A program made the translations under genes and the position numbers. Positions 12,441 to 25,600 of a DNA stretch of 64,000 nt are shown here, piece after piece; positions within the stretch are counted from its first letter, which is position 1, and each line of letters opens with the position of its first letter. The stretch lies in NCBI GenBank assembly GCA_003991915.1, contig RQTK01000014.1:124597-188596 (forward strand), written 5' to 3'. This DNA is from Elysia chlorotica (Eukaryota; Mollusca; Gastropoda; Plakobranchidae). Below the pieces are notes generated by a model, which was given only the letters and a program-made list of their open reading frames with translations, had not been told where the DNA came from and made no database searches.

Positions 12441-13490
12441 GCATTAAGCTATTTAAAGGGAAGCCCTTACCAGCATTTGATGCAAAGGTGCTGGGTTAAC
12501 GGAGGAAGGGAGGGGAGATTACGTCTGTGTCGCAAGTAGCGGTGTTTGGTTTGTTGTCCTCCCCATGCCAGATTATAGTAGTACTAGTAGCAGTATTAGC
12601 CTCAACTTTTTACCTTTGTCCATTCAGCACAGTGAAATTTGTCGTTTTCTCCAAAACAATCAGACATCAACAACTAAATGGGTTTTCTCAATATACAAAA
12701 AAAAAATAGATTTCTGAACATGGCAAAAGCTTGCTGCATTGATTTTGCTCTAGCTTTGTGCTCGTCATATATACTGCAGTAATGTACTTTGATTTATCAG
12801 TCATAAATTTATCCTTTCCATGATACAAGATTTGTCCTTTTTTCAGTGTTTAAATTTAGAAAAGTGTGTCAGATTTGTTAGGGCTCAGACCTGGATATAT
12901 TGAATTTTACATTTGTTTAAAAACATTTATATGTAATATCTATATTCTATGTGTATTTAACTAAACTGAATTGTTCAGTGAGTTTTCTTATAAGATATAC
13001 ATCATTTATGGTATGTTCTTCAAGTCTGCCTCTTACTCTAAGGATTCTTTTACTGTAATGTCAACTGAAAACCCACAGTGCTTGAAGTTTTTAAATGAAG
13101 TCAATTACTAGACATTCCTTTGGCTCTGTCCCATAGGACTGGCATGTCTATTTAAACGTTCATCACTTTGTTTTTATATAAACCAAATTGGTGTGCATTA
13201 CTATTAATCTTCTAATAACATATTAACATAAAATTATTAGGTTTTTTTTTTTCTTTTTTTTTGGTTTGGTTTTAAATAAATCATGACATAATGTTACACT
13301 AAACCCCTGATGCCAGATGTCAGCTGCCATAAACATAACACACTTGTAATCTATTCTAGAAGAACTTGTTTTGTTTTCTTTAATAAGTTTTTACTATAAC
13401 TGCACGAGCCTCACTTTTTAACTAAATAAATAAATTTTACTTATTTCCACTTCACACACACAAAAAGATAAAGATGAAGACGGAAATTCT
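12441..13490. other. AT-rich spacer, nothing recognised
   Basis: No exon, RNA gene or repeat family is identifiable between the retroelement relic and the presumed end of the PRAS40 transcript. Confidence 0.5.
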
Positions 13491-16400
13491 GAAGTTTGTG
13501 TTTTATTGAACTCATCTTAGGACAGAGCATACTTCAACGGGCTCGTCCATGACTTAGGTACAGTTAAATACATCATCTGTATACCACGTAATTATGACAG
13601 TAAAGATCTCATGGGAAGAAAAAAAAAGAATGTACAAGTACAATGCCATAGGCTTTCCTTAACTATTGTACGGATAGAATAGAAATAAAATATTTTCATA
13701 ATGCTTTTTTAAGGGCAATATTACAAAGCTTTGAAGTTACAAGAAACCAATCACTTTTAGGCATATCATTCCTGCTTAAGCAAACAAGAAGGGTACCGGT
13801 ACTACAAAAAAAGATAACTGGTGAAAGATTTTTTTGTCTTCTCAATGGAAAAGCAACCAAGAAAAATGGGCTTTAAAAAAAAAAAAAAAACAAGCAGGCA
13901 GACCATAAGAGTAAATATGTAATGCAAGTTATTTCTATTCCAAATATTAACAAATAACACAAAGGACATTTCTCCTTATGTTTTTCTCATACCCCCACTC
14001 GGTTTCTATAAACAATAAAAAATAAATAGAACCTGGTTCAATGAAACTTATCATGTCATGGGCATTGTAAATGTAAAGCTATATCTTCCTGAATCTTGTT
14101 CAAATCCCCAATATTGTATTTTAAGACTTAGTATCCTACACAGAGTAGAAACCAATCACTAAAAAATTACTTCAAAAATTCTGACTTATGCTTGATTGAC
14201 CGTCACCCTGGTAGCCTTTGCAAAAAGAAAGTGTATACAATGTATGCAGATACATGTAACTTCTTAGCAACTTTGATGTGATTCATAGACTGCTGAATAG
14301 CAAAGGACTGGCACTACCTGTTACTTCATCCTCACATTGACTAAAAAGATGAAAGTTATGTGAATACCGGCATGTTGTTACAAAAATAATGATCAGAACC
14401 AAGACCTTTGAGGAGACCTCTCTCTCTCTCTCTCTCTCTATCGTTATGTCTCTATCCCTCCCCCCTATCTCTCTGAGCCGGTACTGAACACAACGGTTGT
14501 ACAGAATAAAATAGAAATATATTTCTTTGTAAAGAGATGTACATAAAAGCATCAGATAAGAATAATCATTAACATTATGACTCAAAAAAATAATGCCCCA
14601 GACAAAATGGCAGAGGAAAAATACCCAGCTGATTAAGTAAGATAAAAATAGTAAAAATGTTGAAAATACATTCAGTTATACAATACTACATGTAGTAAAA
14701 ACGCAACAGAGCCTCCATCCAACAAACAATGTTTTGACATAACACTTCATGCTCTGTTCTTGCTTTTAAATGCCTTTATCTGTATGATAATTGATATGAG
14801 GTGCAGCAAAATCCTTCACAATTCTTTATTGAAATTTAAAATATTTCTGCAACTGCAGACTAAACCAGCTTTAGTCAAATAACAGTGGCTATATCAGCAG
14901 TTGTAAAGTATACAGCACTAGTCCAGTTCCTATAGATCTAAAGTTTTCTACCAATGTTACTGGTTTGCTTTATATCTCACCGGTAAACTCCTGCAACACT
15001 GTCAACCAAACAGTGTGCTCTATGTTCTTGTGATATGATGGCTGCAGCTGATAAAGATTTCATGCATTTTGATTTGGAATTACACATTAGTACTAAAGTA
15101 GGTATGAGTTTGAGTTTTGACTGAAGAAAACTGGACAATGCATGCAACTTTTATTAGAAAATACATGATGCTTTTTCATTTTCAAGAAATCTAAAAACAC
15201 TAACTTTTGCAAAAACTGGAGCTGTGTCCTCTTTGTAATAAGAATTTAGTACAAGAAGTCCAATCCCCCAGTAAAATAAAAACAGATCTAGTGTCTAATG
15301 AAAAATTAACTGATGGAGAGTCCACTACATGTATATAGATCTCTGTGTTTCACCATTACTGTTTAACTTATCCTGATTGTCTGTTTGAAATTCACAGAGC
15401 GACTGGACTAGTATTGCATACTTCTGTAAAACATCAAAAGATTTTTATGGCAATATCAGTATTGTCCATTCATTTAGATTAAAACATTCAGGTCCCACAG
15501 GAGTGCAGACAAGTGTGTCAAAACATAATTAGACAATAACATTTGAAGTTTTGCACATGAAATTCAATGTACAAAAAAGTACATTATGTACAGTTACCTC
15601 CTCAGACAGATACCAGTAAGATACATCCTCATTTCTTAGCTCAATTTAGTAAAAGACTTATTTCTGCAGTACATGTATTTATTTTGGAATCAAAGCTGAG
15701 CATAGACCAGTTAGTTACTAACCATAACATTTTTTTTAAACTGTGCTCCGGAAGTCAAAAGCCTCTACATGTATTTCCTTCTAATTTTGCTTTTGAGTTT
15801 ATTTACCTTTTTTCTGTAATTTTATCTTGCGTTGCATTGTGGTGTTGAAGTTATTACCACTACCAAAGAGACTAGAGTGTCCATCATGCTGGCTCAAGAG
15901 AGTTCTACAAAATACATCTTAGTCTGGCCTGTCTCCTGTTCATCCACTCTGAACCCCTCTCCCCCTTTTTTTCTCCTTCTTTCATCCGCCTCACACTGCC
16001 GTCCTCATAATTCTTCTATTTAACGACTTCATATCGCATAGCAATCGCAAAAAACTCTAGGTGTGAAAGCCCTGTATATCTTCAGATAGGATTTATCAAA
16101 GAAATCCTCAAACCACCAGTCGGTTTTATGCTTTGATGTGGGAAGGTTAGCATTGGCAATTAAAGCAAATCTGTCTAGAGCATGATCAGAAAAACAGCAG
16201 GTAAGTAACACACAAATGATCCATTCAAAATAATATTAATCATGTCAGACAGGACATTAAGGTTAATCCAATGAATGACTCAAACAAAAGCGTGATCTTG
16301 GGTAACAGTTCTGTTACAAGTGTCTTTCACTTATAAAAAAAGTCTAGGATTTTTATTTACTAAAACCTACAGCAAATTCTGTACAGGCCCTAGCTCAAGC

Positions 16401-19400
16401 CTCAACAGTGATTCGCTACAAGTAACAATATCACGCCAGTTCAAACTCATTTGCAATCACATTGAATTTGAAATATTTTTTCACAAGAAAAATTTGCCTT
16501 TAAACTGTAAGGTGAATACATGAACTTTTCAGATAAACAAACATCTCAAAACTGTGACAGTCTGAAATCAGTGTGTAGGTTGAGCAGGTATGCAAGGGTT
16601 GCCAAAGTAATTCAGGCGCAGGGTAGACATTTAACAGAAAACTGAATATTCTTTCTTTTAGGCGAGTATTAGAAATTTACATAATGTATCAGTAGCATTT
16701 TCATGTCCCAAGATATTATAAAGTGAAGATCTCTCCACAATATCACTGCAAACTTGGAGAGTTATTTCTAATTTTGAATGGCTTTGACTAAAAAATTATG
16801 ACCTTCAATTAATTCAATCCTTTATCTTCATCAAAAAGAAAATATAGCATTCAGAGTCAGACTGCAGCGGGATTTTTGGTTCCAGAAGAAAAATCCCCCT
16901 GCAAGCAATCTCCTGCTATAGACATGTAAAGGAAATACTACCGAAAATTCGAATTTTTAACGTTTATCAGCTCCCTTTTTTTAACATAAAATTAATGTGA
17001 CCCATGGTCCTAAAAACAGGCTGTCATTAATTCACCGGTTTTCCCGTTTCTTTCTGTTTCTGAAAGCCTTCTCTTTGTGTACGGTTGCTCAAGATCTGAG
17101 ACCATGTAGACATAACGGAAACACCTGTGATCCCACCTCTTTCTCTCCACAATATAGTCTTTACTGTGCTGACATGCCATAAAAACTCGTCTCCACCTCA
17201 TTCATCACTGACTAATCCCATTGTCGTATCTTTGACTGCATGCCTGATGAACACCCCTTCCCCTACTGTATTTTTACATTTATTCTCTATATCACACTAC
17301 ACATTCGCATTGTATGCGTTGACCTAGCCTAGGGTCTAACCTTGTGTGGGAGACTGGCCCAAAACATTGCTGTACAGGTTGATTGACCGTGCTGAATCCA
17401 AGTTCACCATTTCCATGCCCCATTAAACCCAAGTAGAATTAATAGGCTTTAAATAGCACAAAAATGGGGATTCTTGAAATGTCCCGGTGTGGGGATGGTT
17501 CAGCGGAGGCCATTGTAGGTATGCACTACTGTAATCTACACACAGCTTTCTTAACTGTCACAATTTTAAGATATTTGTTCATTGTTATTAATACAAATTT
17601 CTATGACATAAAAATGAAAATCTTCAAAACATAATTATACCCAGCGCTGCTGGGCTAAATGCCCCAATCATCAAAGTTATAAAAATATTGTACGTCTGGA
17701 AGACAACGTTTTTAGAATCACATTTAGGGGGGAAAGATTTTGAACTGGCAGTCAGTCATTATTCATTTTGATCATATAAACCAAAATCTAAAATACCAAT
17801 AGATAGAAAAAGGACAGGAGAAAATATTGAGCCATGCATTTTAAGCTCAAAGTCTAAAGGTGCAAATAGAAAAATACTTCCCTATTGAAAGAAAAATCAA
17901 GCAAATGATAATCCTTGTATTTAAGGGGTTTTGTTGCTTGTTTTTTCTCCCCCCAAAATATGCTAAAAATAAATGATATATCAAAAGACCAAGTTCAGGA
18001 AGGGAAATCAATTTTTCTTTTACATAAATTTTGTTTAACATAAAGAAGCTGAAAAAAACAGTTGTTGCTAGTGCCTGGTAATAGCTAGCTGTATCTGTAA
18101 ATTTAAAGAGTACAGATTTAAAAAAATTATTAGTAAAAGTATTACAAAAAAGGAATCTGACTGGTACCCTAGAAGAATTGTATAAAAAAAAAGTCAAATT
18201 TTTGTAATATGTATTTCAATTGTAACCCATTGTGTAAAAATTAACTTGTTAACTCTGAAAATTAACTCATTAAAAACATTATGTACATTAGTCTTCGTGT
18301 AAAAAAGCTCAAAAAGTACAGATATATCTTGTAATCAAACAAAATACTGGCTTCTGTTGTATTTTGTTCCCTACATCAAGAAGTGCTACACATAGTTTAC
18401 ATACACAATAATGAAAAATTTCTGACATTTTCTGATTTCAGCCTTTGTTATTTTACAACTATAACTATGAGAAGAGAAAATATTTATCACACTGAAACAG
18501 TGAAAGAAAGAAGACAAATAAAATTTAGCAAGTCACAGATTTGAAAACATGGATAAAAATCAGATAGTACAAAATATAAAAAATCAAATACTGTCATTAT
18601 CAAAAAGAAACAGTCATCACATGGAAAGAGAACATAAGATAGATAGTAAATAACCAAACAACAACAAAACAGACATCCTTTTAGGTTAACTCCAGTTAAG
18701 AAAGAATTACTCTGCCTGTGTGGTGAAACAGAAGCAGAGCTGAAAACAGTTATCTCACTGGGACTCACGACTAGCTGTTTTTGCCGACGTAACCGGGTCA
18801 AATTATCTTTATCCTGTACAAAATCAAACTTGCATGTTGGACCAAATATTTCAGTGATCTCATTGTATTCATGTTTTTATTTTCTTTATTTTATATTAAC
18901 AAGAGTGTTTCTTAGGTATATGCATATATTACCAACAACTTTTTCTATTACATTACTGAAAGTGCCATAATGTAAAGGCAATATGATAGGTAAAAAGTTT
19001 TGATTACTTCTTACATGGAGGGCTAACTAACCTCCAAAAAATGAGTCACTGCAATCAATTCGAAGAGATGTAAATGAAAATATTGACTTTTCAGACTACT
19101 GGAGTTGATTGCTCAATGAAGCATCACTTGCATATTTGTTTGTTAAACCAATCACAGGTTAATCTAAACCAACACTAAAATTATGCTGAAAATTATGACA
19201 GCCACACAGCAGTGTAAAAACACATTTAGTTGGTGACAACTTTTTGTTAAAATCAGATGCTGGCATTTTCTGGCCATATATTTCAAGGCACGACACACAG
19301 TCAATTAAAAAACAGTCACAAAAACATTGGTACTATTTTAGTCAATTGTGGTCTTCGAATCAAAAGTGCCACTTCAGATTTTTTTCTTCAATAGTGTAAT

Positions 19401-20299
19401 CTTTCTTGACTCCCCTCTCAAAGTTTATTTGATGCAAGTCAACAAGCAAGACAGACACCGATGACTATATGGGAAGATTTAGATTACTTCCAATTCATAC
19501 CGTGATGAGAATCTGTACTTGAGACAGCTTACACCACAATCAATAATTGAAGACCATGAATCTATAACTGCACTTTAAAAAAAACTTCATTTCAAAAGGA
19601 AAATATTGTAAACTCTCAAGATTGGAAGAGGGGAAAAGGATGGCCTACCCACTTATGAAAGCAACCGCAACCAAAAGCAAAAAAGTCAACGATAAGGAGA
19701 TGAATTCATGCAAATTTATGCAAACACTTGCCGACTCCTTTCTATGCCCTGCCATCCAACCAGTTCTTTGAATTTTAGCTTTTGCTGCTGATATTGAATA
19801 TACTCAAAAGCTAAAATTTGCTGCTCAATCACAGAGGTTGAGAACGAGGGTAGAAATGTTGGTGATAAATGGAAGCCTTGAGACAAATCAATTCTTGACA
19901 GGAACAGAAACTAGGCATTATTTGTATTCTTAGAAAATGAAGTAGGCGGGAAAAAAAAATAGACATGGAGAGTCTCATTTTCTTTAATTAGAGTTAAAAA
20001 TCAATATTAAAAAATCAAACTAAAAATATTATGTATATTTTCATTTTCCTCCAAATTAAAAAAAAAAACCCATCTTGGGATTGGGGGATTAGGAGAAAGC
20101 AACCTGATACCAAATGAAACTCAAGACCAGGGATGTTGCCCTGGTGCATAAACAGAATGGAAGAAACACATAAAAAATCACAATTTTTCTCACACACACA
20201 CACGCACATTATCCTCTGTATATTTATAAGAACAAGTTACAACCAGAGCTTCACGCTTCTGCCTTCATAACGATTCCTTTACTATCTTAGTGCACATTT
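13491..20299 (-). other. Probable very long 3' UTR of the PRAS40 gene
   Basis: There is no coding exon on either strand across about 6.8 kb. An AATAAA on the minus strand at 13502-13507 could mark the transcript end. The stretch is uniformly AT-rich with short (CT)n at about 14419-14438 and no clear SINE. Its relative repeat-poverty compared with flanking DNA fits a transcribed UTR, but this is inference. It could equally be intergenic. Confidence 0.4.
13502..13507 (-). promoter_or_regulatory. Candidate polyadenylation signal for the PRAS40 gene
   Basis: A minus-strand AATAAA is followed by a CACAAACTTC-type downstream context. It is far (6.8 kb) from the stop codon, and many other AT-rich candidates exist between. 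Confidence 0.3.
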
Positions 20300-20443
20300 T
20301 TATTGCCATTTGACCTGAGTGAAGTCCCCTGTGTTGACACGCTGGCGAGGGCGGTCACCAAAGATGTAACGGTCACGCTCCTGAATGCTCTCGGAGAGCG
20401 CTTGCATCTGCCGAGGAATGTCATCAAACTCAGCTGACGATTC
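20300..20443 (-). CDS. AKT1S1: PRAS40 terminal exon with Akt site
   Basis: This exon encodes the most conserved part of the family: an EFDDIPRQMQAL helix, a YIFGDRPRQR segment and the VNTGDF motif. The Thr in RQRVNT has Arg at -5 and -3, the Akt consensus, and corresponds to human Thr246. The acceptor TCTCTAG precedes it, and TAA ends at 20300. Confidence 0.92.
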   Translation of the reverse strand, partial: ESSAEFDDIPRQMQALSESIQERDRYIFGDRPRQRVNTGDFTQVKWQ

Positions 20444-22503
20444 CTAGAGAATAGAATTGATAGGATTAAGATCAAATTCATCCAAAGGGCTGAGACAAAC
20501 AATTGTTTTATTAATTATTTTTACTGTCAATAAAAATTGTTAAATTGTGCAGTAGAAACCAAAGCAAAATTTTGTATCAGCTTCAAAGATTGAATCCAAA
20601 CTCTAGAATAGATTCCAAACCACAAAAAAAAAAATTTAGAAAACTGACATTCTCTACTCTTGCTGCAAGCATGTATTATCTCGACAAAATGTCTTGGAAT
20701 TTACAGTTTTCATGTCCAATTTTTATCAGCCTAAAAAACTTCTTACCTTGCATTTTTAATTTCTAAACAATTCATAAAATCTGTTTTGTTTTGTTAAACA
20801 AAATAATGTAAACAATGGTAAAATTCTGACAGAAAATGTAAAACAAAAAATAGATGATTCACATGAAGCAACTGGAAATGAACAGGCTTAGAAATCAAAT
20901 GTCCTTCAAACGATGCAAAAGCACTTGTTTCTTACAGTATTGCAGACCATGTCTTTGAAAACAATTTAGCCGATGCATCTTGCAATTCTCAATAATAGTA
21001 AGGTATGAGTTTATGACATCTTAAAAAATATTACTACAGTGTCTGTTGGAGCAGACACATGGCACACCATGTTGAAGCATGTTGAATCATGTTAAAGACT
21101 TTTTTATTCCAATAGGGGTAAAGCTAACAAATTATTTTATGATGATTGAAGCACAAAGAAATAAACCCTGTGGCTGAAAATGACAATTTCTTTCATGCTG
21201 TAAGAAATGTTTAGAGGTCATCAACATTACATTGGTTTATTGTTTATAACATTTTGTTCTAATTTCTAAAGTGCTCATTTGTTTGTCTAATCTTTTGTTT
21301 GAAAATTGTTATATGTCATGGGTCCTTAAAACTTTTATCTGTTTTTTTTAATACTTAAGCTTAAATGTATTTATTTTGATTTTACAATTAGCCAAGCATA
21401 CTGTCTCATCTGCACATAAAAATAAGCACTCATTTGAAAGATTAAATATTGTCTCGCTTTATTTCATTGATTCAAAAACAAAAGTTATTTGTGATAGAAA
21501 ACCTTTTTGTGGGGTGATGAAAGCAATTTGTGTGGATCTCCTGGTGAAAATGTATAATTATCTTTGTAACCTCTGGTCCAGCACTATAACAGACAGTAAG
21601 TTGATAACAGTTCTTAGTGTATTTGGAAAAGAGGGCAAGAAACAGGCTGTTTTATTTGTGATAGTATTGCTTTAAGAATTAGAAGCTAAAACTCTGGATC
21701 TATTTCAGAGTTCATACACTGAAAGGTAAGGTAGCTGGAGAAATCTAGAGATTAAATACATGTACGAGTGAAGCTCTGTTGATTGATATAATTATAATAT
21801 TGTAATGTTTTTCACCATGCCTATTCAGCAACATGTACACCGTCCTCCCAGGTGACAGAAAGTTGCCACGGGACTCACCCTTGTTTACTGTGCAGAACAC
21901 TTTACTCACCCACTCACTGCTTGATGATTGTTCTGTACCTGAATTCATGTAATAAAACTCTTAACTTGTTGGATTTAAATAACAAGCTCAGCACCATTGC
22001 GCTAGACTCAAGAGCAGGTTTAGCAGTGATGTTTCTTTTACGCCACACGAATGCCTTACCTCGATCTCATCGTCGAAGTGGTGTGCCATGTTGCGACTGC
22101 GGAAGTCCCTCACATTCTGCGGCATGGAGATGGGCACTGAGGTGGACATGTGGGAGGCTGACGCAGAGTCCCCCCACCCCCCGCCTATCTCCTCCATTGT
22201 GTCCAGGTCCGCTGGGTCCACCCGTCTAAACCGGCCAGACAAGTGGCCTTGGTGCTGCCCTCTACTCCCGCTGGACTGTGACGGAGACTGTGTGTCTGTA
22301 GCCGTGCAGCCATGACAATAGAGGGAGAGAGTTGAGTTGATTTAGTTTATCTAACGCCAGCACTATAGCCTATAGGCTATTTTGTGGACAGAGACCCAAG
22401 ACTGACGTCTTAACAATTTTATGTGCTGCCAAACACAAGACAAGGTCGGGACTCCTGTCTCAGTCAGTCACAGAGAGAGAGACAACCAGACAGACAGGCA
22501 GAG

Positions 22504-22568
<65 letters not shown>

Positions 22569-22578
22569 CAGAGAGAGG

Positions 22579-22668
<90 letters not shown>

Positions 22669-25600
22669 AACGTTGCCTTGCCAAAATCTATTACATGTTT
22701 TATTATGCTTGTTTATCCAATTTGCGACTGTATAAGAATTATTGAAATGGTATTAAGTACAGTTATATTTTGTATAATTTTGATGTGTTGGAAATTGGAG
22801 ATTGTAAAACACTTTATACTTGCAAAATATATCTGTCCTTTGTTTTTTATACATTATCTAGTTCTTATCCATTTGGTTTTATCTCTCGTGCAAAAACAAA
22901 GGAAGGCAAAGACTTTGAATCCTACCAGATCTCCTTGAGGCTGATGAAGCAGACTGAGCATCATCAAGAACATCCTCTTCCTCTAGATCCAAACCATCCA
23001 TGGCAAACACTGGGATGGAAAATAATACAAAGCTGTTAAAGAGAGAGAGACGTTGCCTTGCCAAAATCTATTACAAGTTTTATTATGCTTGCTTATGCAA
23101 TTTTTGACTGTATAAGAATGATTGAAATGGTAATTACAGTTATATTTTGTATAATTTTGATGTGTTGGAAATTGGAGATTGTAAAAGGCTTTATACTTGC
23201 AAAATGTGTCTGTCCTTTGTTTTTTTATACATTATCTAGTTCTAATCCACTTGGTTTTAGCTCTCGTGCAAAAACAAATGAAGGCAAAGACTTTGAATCC
23301 TACCAGATCTCCTTGAGGCTGATGAAGCAGACTGAACATCATCAAGAACATCCTCTTCCTCTAGATCCAAACCATCCATGGCAAACACTGGGATGGAAAA
23401 TAATATAAAGCTGTTAACAAAAGTCTTGGATATCTTCAAAATGCATGAGAATTTAGATCAAACATTACGTAATTCCACCAGACAAAATTCAAATTTTACA
23501 GGGGGCCTAACTTTTTTTTTTTTTTAATGCGACTTCCATTGCATATTGCTTGCACAAAAACCTTGTAAATAATTCCTGCATGGAACACGACATGCAAACT
23601 TTCCGAATGTGGGAGATTCTAAGCAAAGAAAATAACATTCAGAAATGTTTGCATTGTAAAAAGACCTGTCAGAGTATAATTAATAAATAACGTATAAAAA
23701 TCCAGCACATAATTTTATTTGATACCTTTGTGCCCCTTATAACGAAATCTAACAAAATTGATTTTGATCCATCTATTTGTTTTTAAGTAGCTGTTCATTC
23801 TCAAAATGATAGGCCTTAACTAAAGTTTCCTTATACACACAGGTTTTTTGTTGCCTTTTTATTTAGCCGATACCTCTACAAAATGTGTTGTGCAGCGACA
23901 ATAATTTTGTCTGCAGAACTTTGCACGTCTCTGACACAGTATGGTACGTACTTGATTCAGTCCTTCCCCCACAAACGATGTACATGAATGTTTACAATTC
24001 TAGAATAAAATTATTTGATTATCATATAATAAAAAATGGTGATAGCTCAAATTAAAAAACAAAATTCATCAAGCCCTTAAATCATAACATAAACATCACA
24101 AACACATTTTTGATCTGTTTGTCTTGTCATGAAATTACAAATGTGAATAAACAAAGATCCACTCTTCAAAAATACTAAAAAAAAATGAAATTCTCCACTT
24201 CTCTCAAACGTATGGCATTGTTTAAGCAAACACACCATCGGGGCTGGAATCCCTGATTCTCCGACCAGGCCTTTTCTTCTGCAGGGGGATGGCTAAGCCT
24301 TGTTCGTACTCGCCTGCACTCTTGGAGTGGCTGATGGTCACTGGGGGAAACACAGGACAGAGAGAACAGATCAGCACTTAGTGAAAGTAGCATGAAAGTA
24401 GTTTGACAAAGATTTCAATATTTTTTATGGTTATCAAACAAGAGACTGTTATTGTTATGAGGTAAATTGTAGTCCCTGTGTTCACATATTACATATGCAT
24501 TCTAATTCCCAGCATCCTCAACTCTGGGCTTGTTATTTACTTTTTGCCTATAGCTCAAATTCATTTACACCCACATATGGGTTTGTCAGTCATTTGCTTT
24601 CTTTTTTTTTCTTTTCAACTTTCTAAACACTTCATATTTCCTAAGTCAATTAAAAAGTATTTTTTATAACAGTGATGCCTACTGAATGATTATTTTTACT
24701 GATCATTTTTCTGTTTAGCATTTTGAGTCACGCAAAAAAAAAAAAAAAAAACTTTTGAAAACCTTTACTGAACTCTGATCTGCCAATTTTTTTAGATATT
24801 GAAAATCTGTAAATTTACAGAAAATTGCCATCACTGTTATAACTAATGTACATAAAATAATGTAGGAAAATTTCAATCAAATGTACATGAATGACAAAAG
24901 AAGTATAGATGAATTTCCTTAACTTACTGTGGCGCCTGGGAACATTCCTCTCGGCATCAAACAACGATCTGTTGGCTTCGCTCTTTTGAAACAGCACACT
25001 GGAGAAGGGAATTATTTAGTTAAGATCTTTATGACTTTTTTCTATGTGAACACACACTTGAATGATAAGCCCCTATAAAACAACTGCACACTGCATAGCT
25101 ATAGAACTTACAAAGCAGTGTTGATCATATAAAATGACTTCAATAAAATAATATTCTTTGGAAAATAAAAGTATCTTCATGCTCGGATTCACAGTTCAAA
25201 ATTGGCATGTATGCTATAATAATCAATATTCTAAAAACAAAAAAAAAACAAAAAAAGCCTTTGCCCACGGGGTGGGTGTTACAAATTCAAGTGATGACCA
25301 AAAAAAAAAAAAAAAATCTTTTTCTGTCATAAGAAACTTCTGCTACTCGTAATAGTAAAAAATTATTTAATTCTTTATGGAACAATTTTGTTTTTGTCTT
25401 GAAAGTTGTTTCTTATTCCAAAAACAAGTTTTAAATTAAACAATATAATACATTTCAACACATTAAATCATTTGTTATTCCATGAATATAAAAAAAAAAA
25501 TTCAATGCGATAACTGAATTTTTTTTTTCTTTCATTTATTATTTTTCCTCTAACCTAACAAGTTTTGTTTTATCAATCTGGGTTTGTTTCTTTAACTTCA

